A DNA stretch of 64,000 bases. It comes from DASXVU01 sp963732855. Its GTDB lineage: Archaea > Thermoplasmatota > Thermoplasmata > Methanomassiliicoccales > UBA472. The notes below the pieces were generated by a model. It made no database searches. It was not told where the DNA came from and saw nothing but the letters and a program-made list of their open reading frames with translations. The stretch covers positions 496,001-560,000 of the forward strand of contig CAVTBB010000003.1 in assembly GCA_963732855.1 (NCBI GenBank), in the 5' to 3' direction. Shown piece by piece: positions 35,345 to 44,152 of the stretch; position 1 is the stretch's first letter; every line of letters starts with the position of its first letter. A program made the translations under genes and the position numbers.

Positions 35345-36109
35345 ATGTGCCGTATCTTCGCCATGGCCGCCCATGCCGACGTACCTCCGGTGATCAAATC
35401 GCGACTGCTCAGGGAGTTTTTCCAATCCTCGGCGGAGACCCATTCCGGCGGTTGGGGCGTGGGATACTTCACGGACGAAGGTCCGATGGTCATCAGGGAG
35501 CCGCTGAAGGCTACGGAAAGCCTCTCACTGCCAGGTGCTATCCGAAGGGCAGAACCCGGGTTCATCATAGCCCATGTACGCAATCCCACTTCTGGGGAAA
35601 AGAACGTTCTCAACACGCACCCTTTCAGGAGGGATGGGTATCTTTTCTCCCATGGCGGGACATTGGGAGACCCCCTCTCACTAAAGGCCAGGTTGCTGGA
35701 ACGATACTCTGACACGTTGCAGGGCGGGACGGATTCGGAGATCATGTTCCTCTACCTGCTGCAGAGGATCGAACAGGCTGGAGATACCGAGACCGGAATC
35801 CTTGAAGCCATCAGGGACATGTGCAAGGATCAAGCAGATGGAACCTCCTCTCTGAACTTTGCGTTGACGGACGGGACAGTATTGTACATGCTCAGGCAGG
35901 CATTCACGAACTACGAAAAGTATCCGATCAACTTTGCACCCCTGGACAGCCTGAGCCTGGTCGGTGGCAAGCAGGTTCTACATGAGCGAGGTGCGGGGAA
36001 GGCCACCATTGTATCGTCCGAACCATTCGTTGCCGGCGAATGGAGCAGCCTGGAAATGGGGGAACTGCTCATCGTCACTTCCGATGGTCACCGCATCCTG
36101 AAGGTGTAA
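35345..36109 (+). CDS. Class II glutamine amidotransferase-like protein
   Basis: This 254-residue Ntn-hydrolase has the nucleophile Cys2 directly after the initiator Met (MCRIFAMAAH), the substrate-binding HSGGWGVGYF block, AHVRNPTSG and FSHGGTLGD, as in the stand-alone GATase type 2 family (YafJ/EgtC-like). Glutamine hydrolysis or cleavage of a gamma-glutamyl amide is expected; the physiological substrate is unknown. The in-frame extension upstream is not used because Cys must follow Met for catalysis. Confidence 0.86.
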   Translation: MCRIFAMAAHADVPPVIKSRLLREFFQSSAETHSGGWGVGYFTDEGPMVIREPLKATESLSLPGAIRRAEPGFIIAHVRNPTSGEKNVLNTHPFRRDGYLFSHGGTLGDPLSLKARLLERYSDTLQGGTDSEIMFLYLLQRIEQAGDTETGILEAIRDMCKDQADGTSSLNFALTDGTVLYMLRQAFTNYEKYPINFAPLDSLSLVGGKQVLHERGAGKATIVSSEPFVAGEWSSLEMGELLIVTSDGHRILKV

Positions 36110-36112
36110 GCG

Positions 36113-36343
36113 TCACTTCTTGGATGCGACCTTAACTGCGATCTTCAGCGAGTTGAGCATACAAGGTTCTGCATACGACCCTTTCATGGAGCGGAGCTCT
36201 TCATACATCTGTTCCGGGTTTCGGCCGATCAGGTCGTCCCTTGACCTGATGCCCAATCGATAAAGCGCTTCGGCTGCGCTCTCCCCAACCCCTGGAATCG
36301 TCCTTAGCTCTGTTGTTACCTCTTCTTTGGTCTTTTCCACCAT
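36113..36343 (-). CDS. Small helix-hairpin-helix protein (Cdd1/pathogenicity-locus-like)
   Basis: This 76-residue protein is essentially one HhH module: ELRTIPGVGESAAEALYRLGIRS gives the hairpin, and LIGRNPEQMYEEL continues the second helix pair. The C-terminal cysteine (EPCMLNSLKIAVKVAS) matches the Cdd1 family. Non-sequence-specific DNA binding is the family expectation. Its stop lies three bases from the end of the convergent amidotransferase gene. Confidence 0.78.
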   Translation of the reverse strand: MVEKTKEEVTTELRTIPGVGESAAEALYRLGIRSRDDLIGRNPEQMYEELRSMKGSYAEPCMLNSLKIAVKVASKK

Positions 36344-36521
36344 GGTCTAATCTCCGTCACATTGACATAATGTCAAAGAATCTCGAAGCCGTCGAGACAC
36401 ACTCTCGATGCTGTCATTCTGATATCTACGACCTGATTAAGATTGATTGTGTCGTGAGACAGGCGAATAAAAGTGGATCGAGCAACAATCAGGACATCGT
36501 CAGATGTTGGCTCGCCGGTTA

Positions 36522-37112
36522 TTATGGCCTGAACTTGGCGGCGCGACGGATGGCCTGCCTGATTCCAATGGCGATGTCCATGAAGTTGATCCTTCCTACC
36601 AGCATGTAGGCGATCGTAAAGGAGAAGTAAGGTAACAGGTAGTTCCAGCCGAACATGCCGTATGAGATCATTCCGATCAGGGCGAAATCGCTGAATGGCC
36701 GGTAGTGGCAGAACCTCTCGGTGAGGTCTCCCAGATGATGCTTGTGCGCATAACCATCCACGATCTCGTCCACGAATCCGGCGAATAGGAACAGCGCAAT
36801 CGGGATAACCAGGAAAGTGACATCCGTTTCCAGCATGAATAGCCCCATCATCCCGAAGGCAATGGAGGAGCCTGCGGCAAACGCGACGTTGTCTATCTTC
36901 TTCGCCAGCACCAAGCTGATGATCATCGCGATGAAGAACGCGGTGGAGAACGGGCTGTCGAAAGCCATCAAAGTGCCCATCAAGACGCCGGCGGTTATCG
37001 CCACCAAGTTTGCGGACCGGATGGAGAACTCATGTTCGTCGTATGCCTGATCGATGTACTTTATGGCATATCCTAAGAACGCGAACGTGACGATGAGTAT
37101 GATCGTATCCAT
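36522..37112 (-). CDS. Polytopic membrane protein of unknown function
   Basis: The 196-residue protein has about six hydrophobic helices. A conserved-looking polar stretch, VDEIVDGYAHKHHLGDLTERFCHYRPFSDF, contains acidic and histidine residues that might bind metal. No family recognised. The ATG at 37112 begins directly at the first helix; a longer frame to 37211 has a soluble, low-quality extension. Confidence 0.68.
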   Translation of the reverse strand: MDTIILIVTFAFLGYAIKYIDQAYDEHEFSIRSANLVAITAGVLMGTLMAFDSPFSTAFFIAMIISLVLAKKIDNVAFAAGSSIAFGMMGLFMLETDVTFLVIPIALFLFAGFVDEIVDGYAHKHHLGDLTERFCHYRPFSDFALIGMISYGMFGWNYLLPYFSFTIAYMLVGRINFMDIAIGIRQAIRRAAKFRP

Positions 37113-37412
37113 CTGATGACCTTTTACTAGTGTCGGGGCCACGCTGAGGAGCAGTGGACCGGTAGATCCCGGTCCGAGGGCCTTGCCCGAGGTGTGCAAT
37201 CCGTTCCTCATTGATCGGTCGACGCTGGAACTCGGATTGAGTAGGCATGTCCCAATCGGATATTAACACCTTGTGATGTAACTGGGCCCATAAATATCCG
37301 CTTTTCCATAGAATAATTTCTTGCTGGTCATTCTCATCTTATTCAGAGGATGATTGACCGGTACGTCAACGGCAAACCCCTATTGATATACATACGAGCC
37401 AATCAAATATTC

Positions 37413-39257
37413 ATGAAAAGCCCTTATGCTCCGCTCACGCTGTTGATCGGATTGCTCTTGGTCGCTGCTGGTCTGGCAGTGTTGATCCAACCCGAACAAG
37501 GAAGCACGGTGGCGGGTCTTCAATCATTCAATAGCTATTCTGAGCTGAACAGTTATCTCAACAACCATCCCGGGACCAGGAACAAAGGGTTAGATTTCTC
37601 ACTTGCCAACGAACAGGCGGTGGCGACAGCAGGCACATCCCAGGCCTACTCGACCACTAACGTCCAGGTTTCCGGAGTCCAAGAGGAGGACCGGGTCATT
37701 ACTGACGGGACGTACATCTACTCAGCCGGTCAAACGATGGTCAGCATCATATTGGCCATTCCATCGATGGAGATGAGAAACGTCGCATCGCTCAATATGA
37801 GCAAGATACTCGATGCCGCCCAAAGTTCCCATGTTTATGTGATCGGGCTCTATCTCATCGAGGGCAAACTGGTAGTGATAAGCCAGAAAACGATCCAGAT
37901 ACAAAGCGGGCCGTACTATGCGTTGTCCATGGTGGCCCCAGCCTATCAGATGTTCACCACAATGACCATGATCAGCGTCTTTGACGTAAGTGACCCTGCA
38001 ACGCCCCTTCTGAAGCAAACCACCGGAGTGAGCGGAGCGTTCACCACCAGCAGGGCGCACGGCAACGATCTTTTCATTTTCGCAACGCAATACGCATGGG
38101 ATTACGTCGGCGGGGACCCGATCGTCCCCACCGTCGTTAAAGGCGGGTCCGACACCCGGTTTGCGCCGGATCAGATCCTGTACGACCCGGTGAACCTAGA
38201 GGTCAGCTGCTATCTCAACCTGGTCCGGTTGAACGTTGCCGATATCATTATGGAACAGAAGTCTTTCCTCACCGGGTACAGTTCGGTCCTGTATGTGTCC
38301 TGGAACAACATTTATGTGACCTATTCCCACCATATGTGGTCCATGCCGTTGGTGATGGACGGTGGCGTTTCCGCTTCAAGCTCGACCCAGGACCGATCTT
38401 ATACCACCATATTCAAGATCGACATTTCGGGAACTGATCTGGAATTGATGGCGACCGGCACGGTGCGGGGGGCGGTTGTAGATCGGTACGCCATGGATGA
38501 GAGGGGCGGGAACCTGAGGATCGCTACGACCGATTTCACCAACGGCTCCGAGACGCTGGTCTCGGTCCTTTCGTCTAATCTGTCTTTGGTCGGCCAGATC
38601 GGGGGCATCGGAATGGGCGAGACGATGCAGTCGTCCCGGTACATCAATGACACGCTATACCTGGTGACCTTCCGTGTGGTCGATCCCCTTTTTGCCATCG
38701 ATCTTTCCGATCCAGAGTTGCCCAAAATTCTCGGGGAGCTGACCATACCGGGATTCTCAACCTACTTACACCCGGTCGATGATACTCACCTGATCGGTCT
38801 CGGTTTCGAAGGACGCAGCATGAAGGTATCGTTTTACAAGGTGAGTGACAGGACCAACCCGGTCGAGGAACAGAAGCTTCTACTGTCCAACTTCAGCTAC
38901 TCTCCCGCTCTTTACGATCCGCACGCGGTCACATATGATCCATCGAGGTCGCTGCTCATAGTTCCGGTGTCAGGTTATGAAAACGAGACCTACGAATATC
39001 ATTGCGCTGCCTATGTTTTCAACACCTCGGGAGGCATATCCCTGGTTGGAACTGTCGGTGCCAACAACAGCGGTGGATTGGACCGGACGCTGTACATCGA
39101 CGATACGCTCTATGTCTGCTCCCTATACTCCATTTCAGCCTATGGAATAACGGACCTGTCCTACCGCGGGGCGATCGTGATCGGGATCGAACCATACTGG
39201 TTCTGGGGCTCGGGCAGCGGCGCTGAGGCGGTCTTAATGCCAATGGCGATCAAATGA
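37413..39257 (+). CDS. Secreted beta-propeller domain protein
   Basis: The 614-residue protein has an N-terminal signal/anchor (PLTLLIGLLLVAAGLAVLI) and a large extracellular domain matching the archaeal/bacterial secreted C-terminal beta-propeller family. The signature is TNVQVSGVQEEDRVITDGTYIY near residues 78-99, followed by repeated blade-like strands (ISVFDVSDPATPLL, FAIDLSDPELPKILGEL). The start at 37413 is ~26 nt behind TTGATATACA, fitting a leaderless mRNA. Its stop overlaps the start of a membrane-bound ArsR-type regulator (ATGA), so the two probably work together, perhaps as surface sensor and regulator. That is inference. Confidence 0.85.
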   Translation: MKSPYAPLTLLIGLLLVAAGLAVLIQPEQGSTVAGLQSFNSYSELNSYLNNHPGTRNKGLDFSLANEQAVATAGTSQAYSTTNVQVSGVQEEDRVITDGTYIYSAGQTMVSIILAIPSMEMRNVASLNMSKILDAAQSSHVYVIGLYLIEGKLVVISQKTIQIQSGPYYALSMVAPAYQMFTTMTMISVFDVSDPATPLLKQTTGVSGAFTTSRAHGNDLFIFATQYAWDYVGGDPIVPTVVKGGSDTRFAPDQILYDPVNLEVSCYLNLVRLNVADIIMEQKSFLTGYSSVLYVSWNNIYVTYSHHMWSMPLVMDGGVSASSSTQDRSYTTIFKIDISGTDLELMATGTVRGAVVDRYAMDERGGNLRIATTDFTNGSETLVSVLSSNLSLVGQIGGIGMGETMQSSRYINDTLYLVTFRVVDPLFAIDLSDPELPKILGELTIPGFSTYLHPVDDTHLIGLGFEGRSMKVSFYKVSDRTNPVEEQKLLLSNFSYSPALYDPHAVTYDPSRSLLIVPVSGYENETYEYHCAAYVFNTSGGISLVGTVGANNSGGLDRTLYIDDTLYVCSLYSISAYGITDLSYRGAIVIGIEPYWFWGSGSGAEAVLMPMAIK

Positions 39258-39895
39258 GAGAAATTAATCTACTTGAGCCCTATCGAGGACTAGAGGAAAC
39301 GGAATTGCGCGTTGAGCTTGACAAGAAGGCGCTGTTCGCGCTCGCATCGGACACCCGGATGGATATCCTGAAATCCCTGCAACCCAACCGCAGAACTGTT
39401 TCCCAGCTAGCCGAACTGGTGGGTGTCGACAAGGCAGCTGTCCACCGGCATCTGAAGAAGCTCGAGGAAGGAGGATTCGTTAAGCGTGAGGAGGACCATG
39501 GATTCGTCTATTATGGGCTGTCGTGGAAGGCGCGCGATATCCTTTCCCCCAATGAGAACACCAAGATCGTTGTGCTCATCACCGCCTCCATCGTTCTCAT
39601 CGGCGCGGTCATCTTGATAATGTACATGGCAAACCTTGGGTTTGGAGGCGCAGAAGAGTTCCCGGCCCGGGCGGGTGACCAAAGTAATTACGGTCCAGAC
39701 ATTCAGGAACTCACCGAGTCCGACAGCGGTTCGGGCCCGGACCTATTGGCCGTGCTGACGCCGCTGTTCGTTGCCGTTCCGATATCGATAGTACTGTTAT
39801 ATTTGGCCTATCGGAAGAACGCCAGACCAAGGCAGGGGTCCCCACCTAATGAGCCTGAATCATATGGGGAGCCGGTAACCAGAGAGGATGATTGA
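39254..39895 (+). CDS. Membrane-anchored ArsR-type winged-helix regulator
   Basis: The 213-residue protein has a winged-helix domain at residues 25-95 (LFALASDTRMDILKSL, then TVSQLAELVGVDKAAVHRHLKKLEEGGFV). A transmembrane helix follows at ~104-127 (IVVLITASIVLIGAVILIMY), then an acidic outer loop of ~40 residues and a second helix (LLAVLTPLFVAVPISIVLLY). Both ends are predicted in the cytoplasm. It is translationally coupled to the secreted beta-propeller gene. A one-component transmembrane regulator is the likely role; target genes are unknown. Confidence 0.85.
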   Translation: MREINLLEPYRGLEETELRVELDKKALFALASDTRMDILKSLQPNRRTVSQLAELVGVDKAAVHRHLKKLEEGGFVKREEDHGFVYYGLSWKARDILSPNENTKIVVLITASIVLIGAVILIMYMANLGFGGAEEFPARAGDQSNYGPDIQELTESDSGSGPDLLAVLTPLFVAVPISIVLLYLAYRKNARPRQGSPPNEPESYGEPVTREDD

Positions 39896-40123
39896 GCCGG
39901 TCATTGATCAGTTGATACAACATAACCCTGAATGAGGATTTCTTGGTGGGTGGCGGGGGCTGAGCCAGCTCTAGAAGATAAGTTCCTAATAGGCTCTTAA
40001 ACTGCGAAACCATTAGTAGGCAAGCTGAGTTTGGCATGCCCAGCTCAACTGAGAACATGTCTGGCTTATTCAGATTCGTCATTGGACCGTCATTTCGGTT
40101 CGTAAGCATCGGCGGTAACTGTC

Positions 40124-41644
40124 TCAGGAGATGTCGATAGGGATGCCCGGGATAGGCAATGCCACTCTTCTGTCGAGCCCCTTGAAGAACTCCGGTTTGA
40201 AGGTATGAACCGGGATGACCAGCTCCGGGTCGATCGCTTCCACCATGTTGATCAGGTCATCAGCCGACGCATGGCCAGAAGCATGTAATCCTGATTCAAA
40301 GGTCACGTTTCCGTTCTCTTCCCGGAACCCGCTCACCTGCATCCCGAACATGGAGATCCACCTATGTAACCGGACGAAATCAAAGACCTGGTCCTCCGAA
40401 TGGGCCTCCGACGAGGAATAGATGTACCGGCCCCCCTTCGGCCTGATATCTAGGAGATTTCCCATATCGTATGATGAGAAGCACAATATGTGCTCCCAAG
40501 GATGCATCGAGATCTCCATGGGATCGACCAGATGGTCGATCTGCTCCTCGATGGAATCCTTTACCTTGCTCCCTCGGCTCTTCAGCTCCCCATAGACCAG
40601 CACCTTGGACAGCCGGTCGATCCCGTCCACCATGCGCATGGCGTCTAGGAAATAGGCGTCCTTAACCGTCACAACGAGCGAACGGCCGGTTCCCTGGGCG
40701 ATGTCCATGAAGGCATCCAGCCTCTCGAAGTTTCGCGCCGAGAAGTCGGCGATGATGATCCCGTCCACACCCTCGGACGCAGCCCTGCAGTTGCTGGCCA
40801 CGTCCGCCTCCGACAGTTGGAAATGGGCATCATCCCGGCTCGCTCTGGTGCCTTCGATGATCAGCGCCGAAGGAGAAAGGTCTTTGGCGGCCGACAAGAA
40901 CTTCCTCGTACTATCTCCGTGGGTGCCGTGGAGGCGGATGTCTCCGCTGTATACGATCCACCCAGCTTCGGTCTCGACAGCGTACGCGGTGGCACCGTAG
41001 ATCGAGTGGTCCACTTCCATGGTCTTGATCTCCAGACCAAGCGTGTCCACATCTCTCAATTCTCCCGGCTCCAGGTCCCTGTTCTTGCCTTTGCTTCTCG
41101 CCCAGAAATCTCCCAGTTCGCTGGTATGCCGTTCGGTAAGGTAAAAGTCCCTACCAATGTAGGAACCTTTACCGCTTACCACGGTCCTTCGGTCGATGCC
41201 GAGGTTTTTCTTTGTGCAGTACGCGCATTCCGCACCTTGGTCTCCCCGTCCGCAGTCGTTCATGGCCTTTATCAGCGCTGCCGTCATGGGAGTAGCCACG
41301 AAAGGGATATCCATGTCCAAGAATCCAGCGCATCCGAAATGATCGATATGGGCGTGGGAGATCAGTAGCGCATCCAATGGCAGACTGGGCGCGAAGGACA
41401 GGTCCACGTCGTCCGGTACCAGATCCTCGCGATACCAGTTCCCCACCCTAGGCATCAGCCCCATGTCCAGGTGGTCATGTAGGCCTCGGGAGGGGCGAGG
41501 CTGGAGGAACTCATCATAGAACTGATTCATCCGGTTGAAGTTGGTACCGAAATCAAACAGAACACCATGCCCATCGAAACCCAGGTGAACCTTGTTACCG
41601 CCGATGCAGCCCGCACCATCGAACACTGTGACCTTGACCGGCAT
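40124..41644 (-). CDS. RNase J-like metallo-beta-lactamase (beta-CASP-type) hydrolase
   Basis: This 506-residue protein has the MBL motif ISHAHIDHFGCAGF, YSGDIRLHG, and C-terminal motifs HASGHASADDL and VIPVHTF that match beta-CASP nucleases of the RNase J type. RNase J-type enzymes degrade or process RNA. An insert with four cysteine/histidine positions (CGRGDQGAECAYCTKK) may bind an extra metal and is not usual in RNase J, so substrate is uncertain. I chose the ATG at 41644 as it precedes VTVFDGAGCIGGNKV, the usual N-terminal strand; 41677 or 41686 are alternatives. Confidence 0.8.
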   Translation of the reverse strand: MPVKVTVFDGAGCIGGNKVHLGFDGHGVLFDFGTNFNRMNQFYDEFLQPRPSRGLHDHLDMGLMPRVGNWYREDLVPDDVDLSFAPSLPLDALLISHAHIDHFGCAGFLDMDIPFVATPMTAALIKAMNDCGRGDQGAECAYCTKKNLGIDRRTVVSGKGSYIGRDFYLTERHTSELGDFWARSKGKNRDLEPGELRDVDTLGLEIKTMEVDHSIYGATAYAVETEAGWIVYSGDIRLHGTHGDSTRKFLSAAKDLSPSALIIEGTRASRDDAHFQLSEADVASNCRAASEGVDGIIIADFSARNFERLDAFMDIAQGTGRSLVVTVKDAYFLDAMRMVDGIDRLSKVLVYGELKSRGSKVKDSIEEQIDHLVDPMEISMHPWEHILCFSSYDMGNLLDIRPKGGRYIYSSSEAHSEDQVFDFVRLHRWISMFGMQVSGFREENGNVTFESGLHASGHASADDLINMVEAIDPELVIPVHTFKPEFFKGLDRRVALPIPGIPIDIS

Positions 41645-41760
41645 CTTTCCCACGATCTCAGATACCGTCGATGGCATGATAAACATGTCGAGAAACCTTG
41701 TAACGATACACAGCTATTTCCATTCCGTATGGGCAAACTTGATTTAGCCACCCTACGATA

Positions 41761-42237
41761 ATGGTGTGTTCTGGAATCCTAGAACATGAGGGGAAAGCCA
41801 CGGAGCAGACCTGTCCCAATTGCGGTTGCGATATGGCATCTGATCATGCCTATTGCCGTCGATGCGGGGCCTCCAGAGGGTATAATGATCCAAGCAACGA
41901 CAAACAGGATAACTGGATCTGTATGACCTGTGGCCGGCAAGTTCCCACCATCTTCTCTTTCTGCCCCCATTGCGGACGACCGGCGATCATCCCTTATAGT
42001 CAGTATACGGTTCCAGCTCCTCAGTCAGAATACCCAGATGACCCCACACTGGTCCATTTCATACTGTTCTCGATATCATTCCTGGCACCATTGATAGGTT
42101 TTGTTTTGGGATACATGCTTACCCGTACGGGTCATTCCTCTGATGATCGCCATACAGGTCGGATATGTTTCCTGCTGGCCCTTGCATGGCCGTTCTTTGC
42201 GGTGCTATTCTTGGTCCGGGTCTTTATAACAGCATGA
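41761..42237 (+). CDS. Double zinc-ribbon membrane protein
   Basis: The 158-residue protein carries two zinc ribbons (CPNCGCDMASDHAYCRRCG and CMTCGRQVPTIFSFCPHCG), a short Pro-rich linker and two hydrophobic helices at the C-terminus (ILFSISFLAPLIGFVLGYM; LLALAWPFFAVLFLVRVF). The last region, with GxxLGYM...HTGRICFLL, resembles the C-terminal half of the zinc-ribbon protein at 43701. Function unknown. It is the first of three zinc-ribbon genes in a row. Confidence 0.78.
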   Translation: MVCSGILEHEGKATEQTCPNCGCDMASDHAYCRRCGASRGYNDPSNDKQDNWICMTCGRQVPTIFSFCPHCGRPAIIPYSQYTVPAPQSEYPDDPTLVHFILFSISFLAPLIGFVLGYMLTRTGHSSDDRHTGRICFLLALAWPFFAVLFLVRVFITA

Positions 42238-42343
42238 AGTCTACCCACGTTCTGGATAATGATTTCCTCATCACAATATTGATAATGCTAGTATGTCTTA
42301 GTCCCCGTATAGGTTCCATATTGGAGCACCAGAGGGATTTGAA

Positions 42344-43285
42344 ATGAGTTTGTTCGCCAAAGATGATGTTTTGGTCTGTCCAGGATGCGGCAACAGGATA
42401 CAGTCCACCGACAGATTTTGCAAGTATTGCGGCCGACCGGTTATCCAGGCGGTCCCGGTTCCGCCCCCCGCCCCAGCTCAGAGGACGAGGCAATGTAGCG
42501 GATGCGGAAGGGAGGTCCCCGAGGGTCTGAACTTCTGCCCTTTCTGCGGGAAGCCTACCCCTGGATCAACTCCTCCTGAGGCAGTCCCTCAGATGCAGCC
42601 AGCCCCGATGCCGGCACCTGCCGCACCAGCGCCCGCCCCTATACCTATGCCGAAATGCGTCGGCTGCGGAAAGGAAATACCGGAAGGCCTTAAGTTCTGC
42701 CCATATTGTGCGCGTCCCAATCCTTATGCGCCCCAGACGCCCGCCCCGATGGCCCAACCATCCCCGGTACCCACACTGGCCCCGATGCCGGCACCTGCCG
42801 CACCAGCGCCCGCTCCTATTACTCCAGCTCCCGCCTCAGGAATGGAGAAGTGTAAGGCCTGTGGTAAGGAGATCCCTTCCGGTTTGAAATATTGCCCATA
42901 CTGTGGCAGATTGGCTGCTGTGGAGCAACCGGCGCCACAACCAGCCCCCATGCCCCAGCCATCCCCGGTACCTACACCGGATCCGATGCCGGCACCTGCC
43001 GCACCAGCGCCAGAACCAGCCCCCATGCCCCAGCCAGAACCAGCCCCCAGTCCATCTCAGGCTGCTCCCTCCCCTAGCACCAAGCGGTGTGTCGGCTGTG
43101 GAAGGGATATCAGCGCCGGAATGAAATTCTGTCCGTTCTGCGGTACTGCGGATCCGGTACCACAGCAAGCTCCGCCCACTTCTCAGGGAGGGACGAGGAT
43201 ATGTCCTGGCTGTGGAAAGGAGATTTCGATAACGCACGATTTCTGTCCTTCGTGCGGTTATCCAAAGAATCCCCGGTTCTACTGA
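42344..43285 (+). CDS. Six-zinc-ribbon protein with Pro/Ala linkers
   Basis: The 313-residue protein consists of six short zinc ribbons starting at Cys 12, 51, 105, 170, 249 and 287 (form CxxCG...FCPxCG). They are joined by Pro/Ala-rich linkers of up to ~60 residues, such as PAPAAPAPAP. There is no signal or membrane segment. The linkers arose by duplication: a ~30-base unit starting CCGATGCCGGCACCTGCC recurs at 42605, 42782 and 42983 (spacings 177 and 201 bases, both multiples of three). The beads-on-a-string layout suggests a scaffold or multivalent binder; no function is known to me. Confidence 0.82.
   Translation: MSLFAKDDVLVCPGCGNRIQSTDRFCKYCGRPVIQAVPVPPPAPAQRTRQCSGCGREVPEGLNFCPFCGKPTPGSTPPEAVPQMQPAPMPAPAAPAPAPIPMPKCVGCGKEIPEGLKFCPYCARPNPYAPQTPAPMAQPSPVPTLAPMPAPAAPAPAPITPAPASGMEKCKACGKEIPSGLKYCPYCGRLAAVEQPAPQPAPMPQPSPVPTPDPMPAPAAPAPEPAPMPQPEPAPSPSQAAPSPSTKRCVGCGRDISAGMKFCPFCGTADPVPQQAPPTSQGGTRICPGCGKEISITHDFCPSCGYPKNPRFY
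42605..43015 (+). repeat. In-frame direct repeats inside the six-zinc-ribbon gene
   Basis: Three copies of a ~30-base unit beginning CCGATGCCGGCACC occur at 42605, 42782 and 42983. Spacings of 177 and 201 bases keep the reading frame. A shorter related unit, CATCCCCGGTACC, occurs near 42759 and 42961. This marks internal duplication of linker plus ribbon. Confidence 0.75.
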
Positions 43286-43700
43286 GTGAAGCCGCCCTCC
43301 GGGCGTCAACTCTTTTATTTTTTTTTGGTTCTCTTCAACTTCGTGTGGGTAAATGATCTCATTTAGGATAGTTTGGGAAGGCTCCCGCCCTCCCAAAATG
43401 ATGCTTGAATGGTGATGACTCGCCGTTCATCGGACTACGCTGGATACCTAAAAACTAAAGCTAACTTATAGTAGATCAAATAAGAGATCTTCGAAATCTT
43501 TAATGTCATTCGATTCTAACAGAATCGGTTTTTACCCATACAAAACCAAAGAGAGGCACTTTTTTATTGAACAATATTTATCTAGATGGCCATAACTAAT
43601 ACTCTGGCTCAACAACATTTAAGTATTGAATATGATAATAACAAAGCAACATTCCAATCAGGTACATACCTGGGTGGGAATATTAGGAGGATGAACTAAT
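43286..43700. other. AT-rich intergenic region with terminator and upstream region of the next gene
   Basis: After the terminator-like hairpin (43293-43327), ~370 bases are AT-rich and show no gene. CATTTAAGTA near 43616 is a possible TATA element for the gene at 43701, which would give a ~55-nt leader ending in a strong AGGAGG. Confidence 0.55.
43293..43327 (+). terminator. Hairpin with T-run after the six-zinc-ribbon gene
   Basis: CGCCC-TCC-GGGCG forms a 5-bp GC stem at 43293-43305, followed by a T-rich tract at 43311-43327 that includes nine consecutive T. Confidence 0.55.
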
Positions 43701-44090
43701 TTGACAGACCAGGAAATGAGAATGTGTCCCGGATGCGGCCGCCAGATACCAGCGGCCTATAACGTCTGTCCACACTGCGGTCGGCCCGCTAATGCACCGC
43801 CACAGTATGGACCGCAGCCGCAGCCAGTTTATGGTCCACAGCCCTACGGGCAACCGTACCCCCCGCAGCCACAAGAGCCGCTGGGAGCGCTGAAGTATAT
43901 ACTGTATCTAATATCGTTCTTCAGCATCCTCATTGGGTTCATCATGTTCATAGTTTGGAACAGCGATCCGAATCCAGAGAAGAGGCATGTCGGCAAGAAC
44001 TGCCTTTTGATCTCAATCGCAGCTATCGTATTGTATGCGCTGTGTTGGGTCATTTTTCTCGCTCTCGGCGTTGGCTTTGGATTAATGTAA
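43701..44090 (+). CDS. Zinc-ribbon, Pro/Gln-rich, two-helix membrane protein
   Basis: This 129-residue protein has one zinc ribbon (CPGCGRQIPAAYNVCPHCG), a Pro/Gln/Tyr linker (GPQPQPVYGPQPYGQPYPPQ) and two C-terminal helices (LKYILYLISFFSILIGFIMF; LLISIAAIVLYALCWVIFLAL) around the polar motif DPNPEKRHVGKNCL. Start is TTG at 43701, chosen because AGGAGG at 43685-43690 is ideally spaced; an ATG at 43716 would drop five residues. Function unknown. Confidence 0.75.
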   Translation: MTDQEMRMCPGCGRQIPAAYNVCPHCGRPANAPPQYGPQPQPVYGPQPYGQPYPPQPQEPLGALKYILYLISFFSILIGFIMFIVWNSDPNPEKRHVGKNCLLISIAAIVLYALCWVIFLALGVGFGLM

Positions 44091-44124
44091 TAAATCCAAA
44101 TATGACACGCAAACCCCTTCCTTT

Positions 44125-44133
44125 TTATTATAC
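44125..44133 (+). promoter_or_regulatory. TATA-like box for the DUF2085 gene
   Basis: TTTATTATA is centred ~24 nt before the ATG at 44153, fitting a leaderless transcript. Confidence 0.55.
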
Positions 44134-44152
44134 AATTTATTATCTGTACTGA

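Noticed and set aside
36313..36609. 98-codon plus-strand frame
   Set aside because: It starts antisense to the HhH gene, ends in the membrane protein gene, and has no protein-like features.
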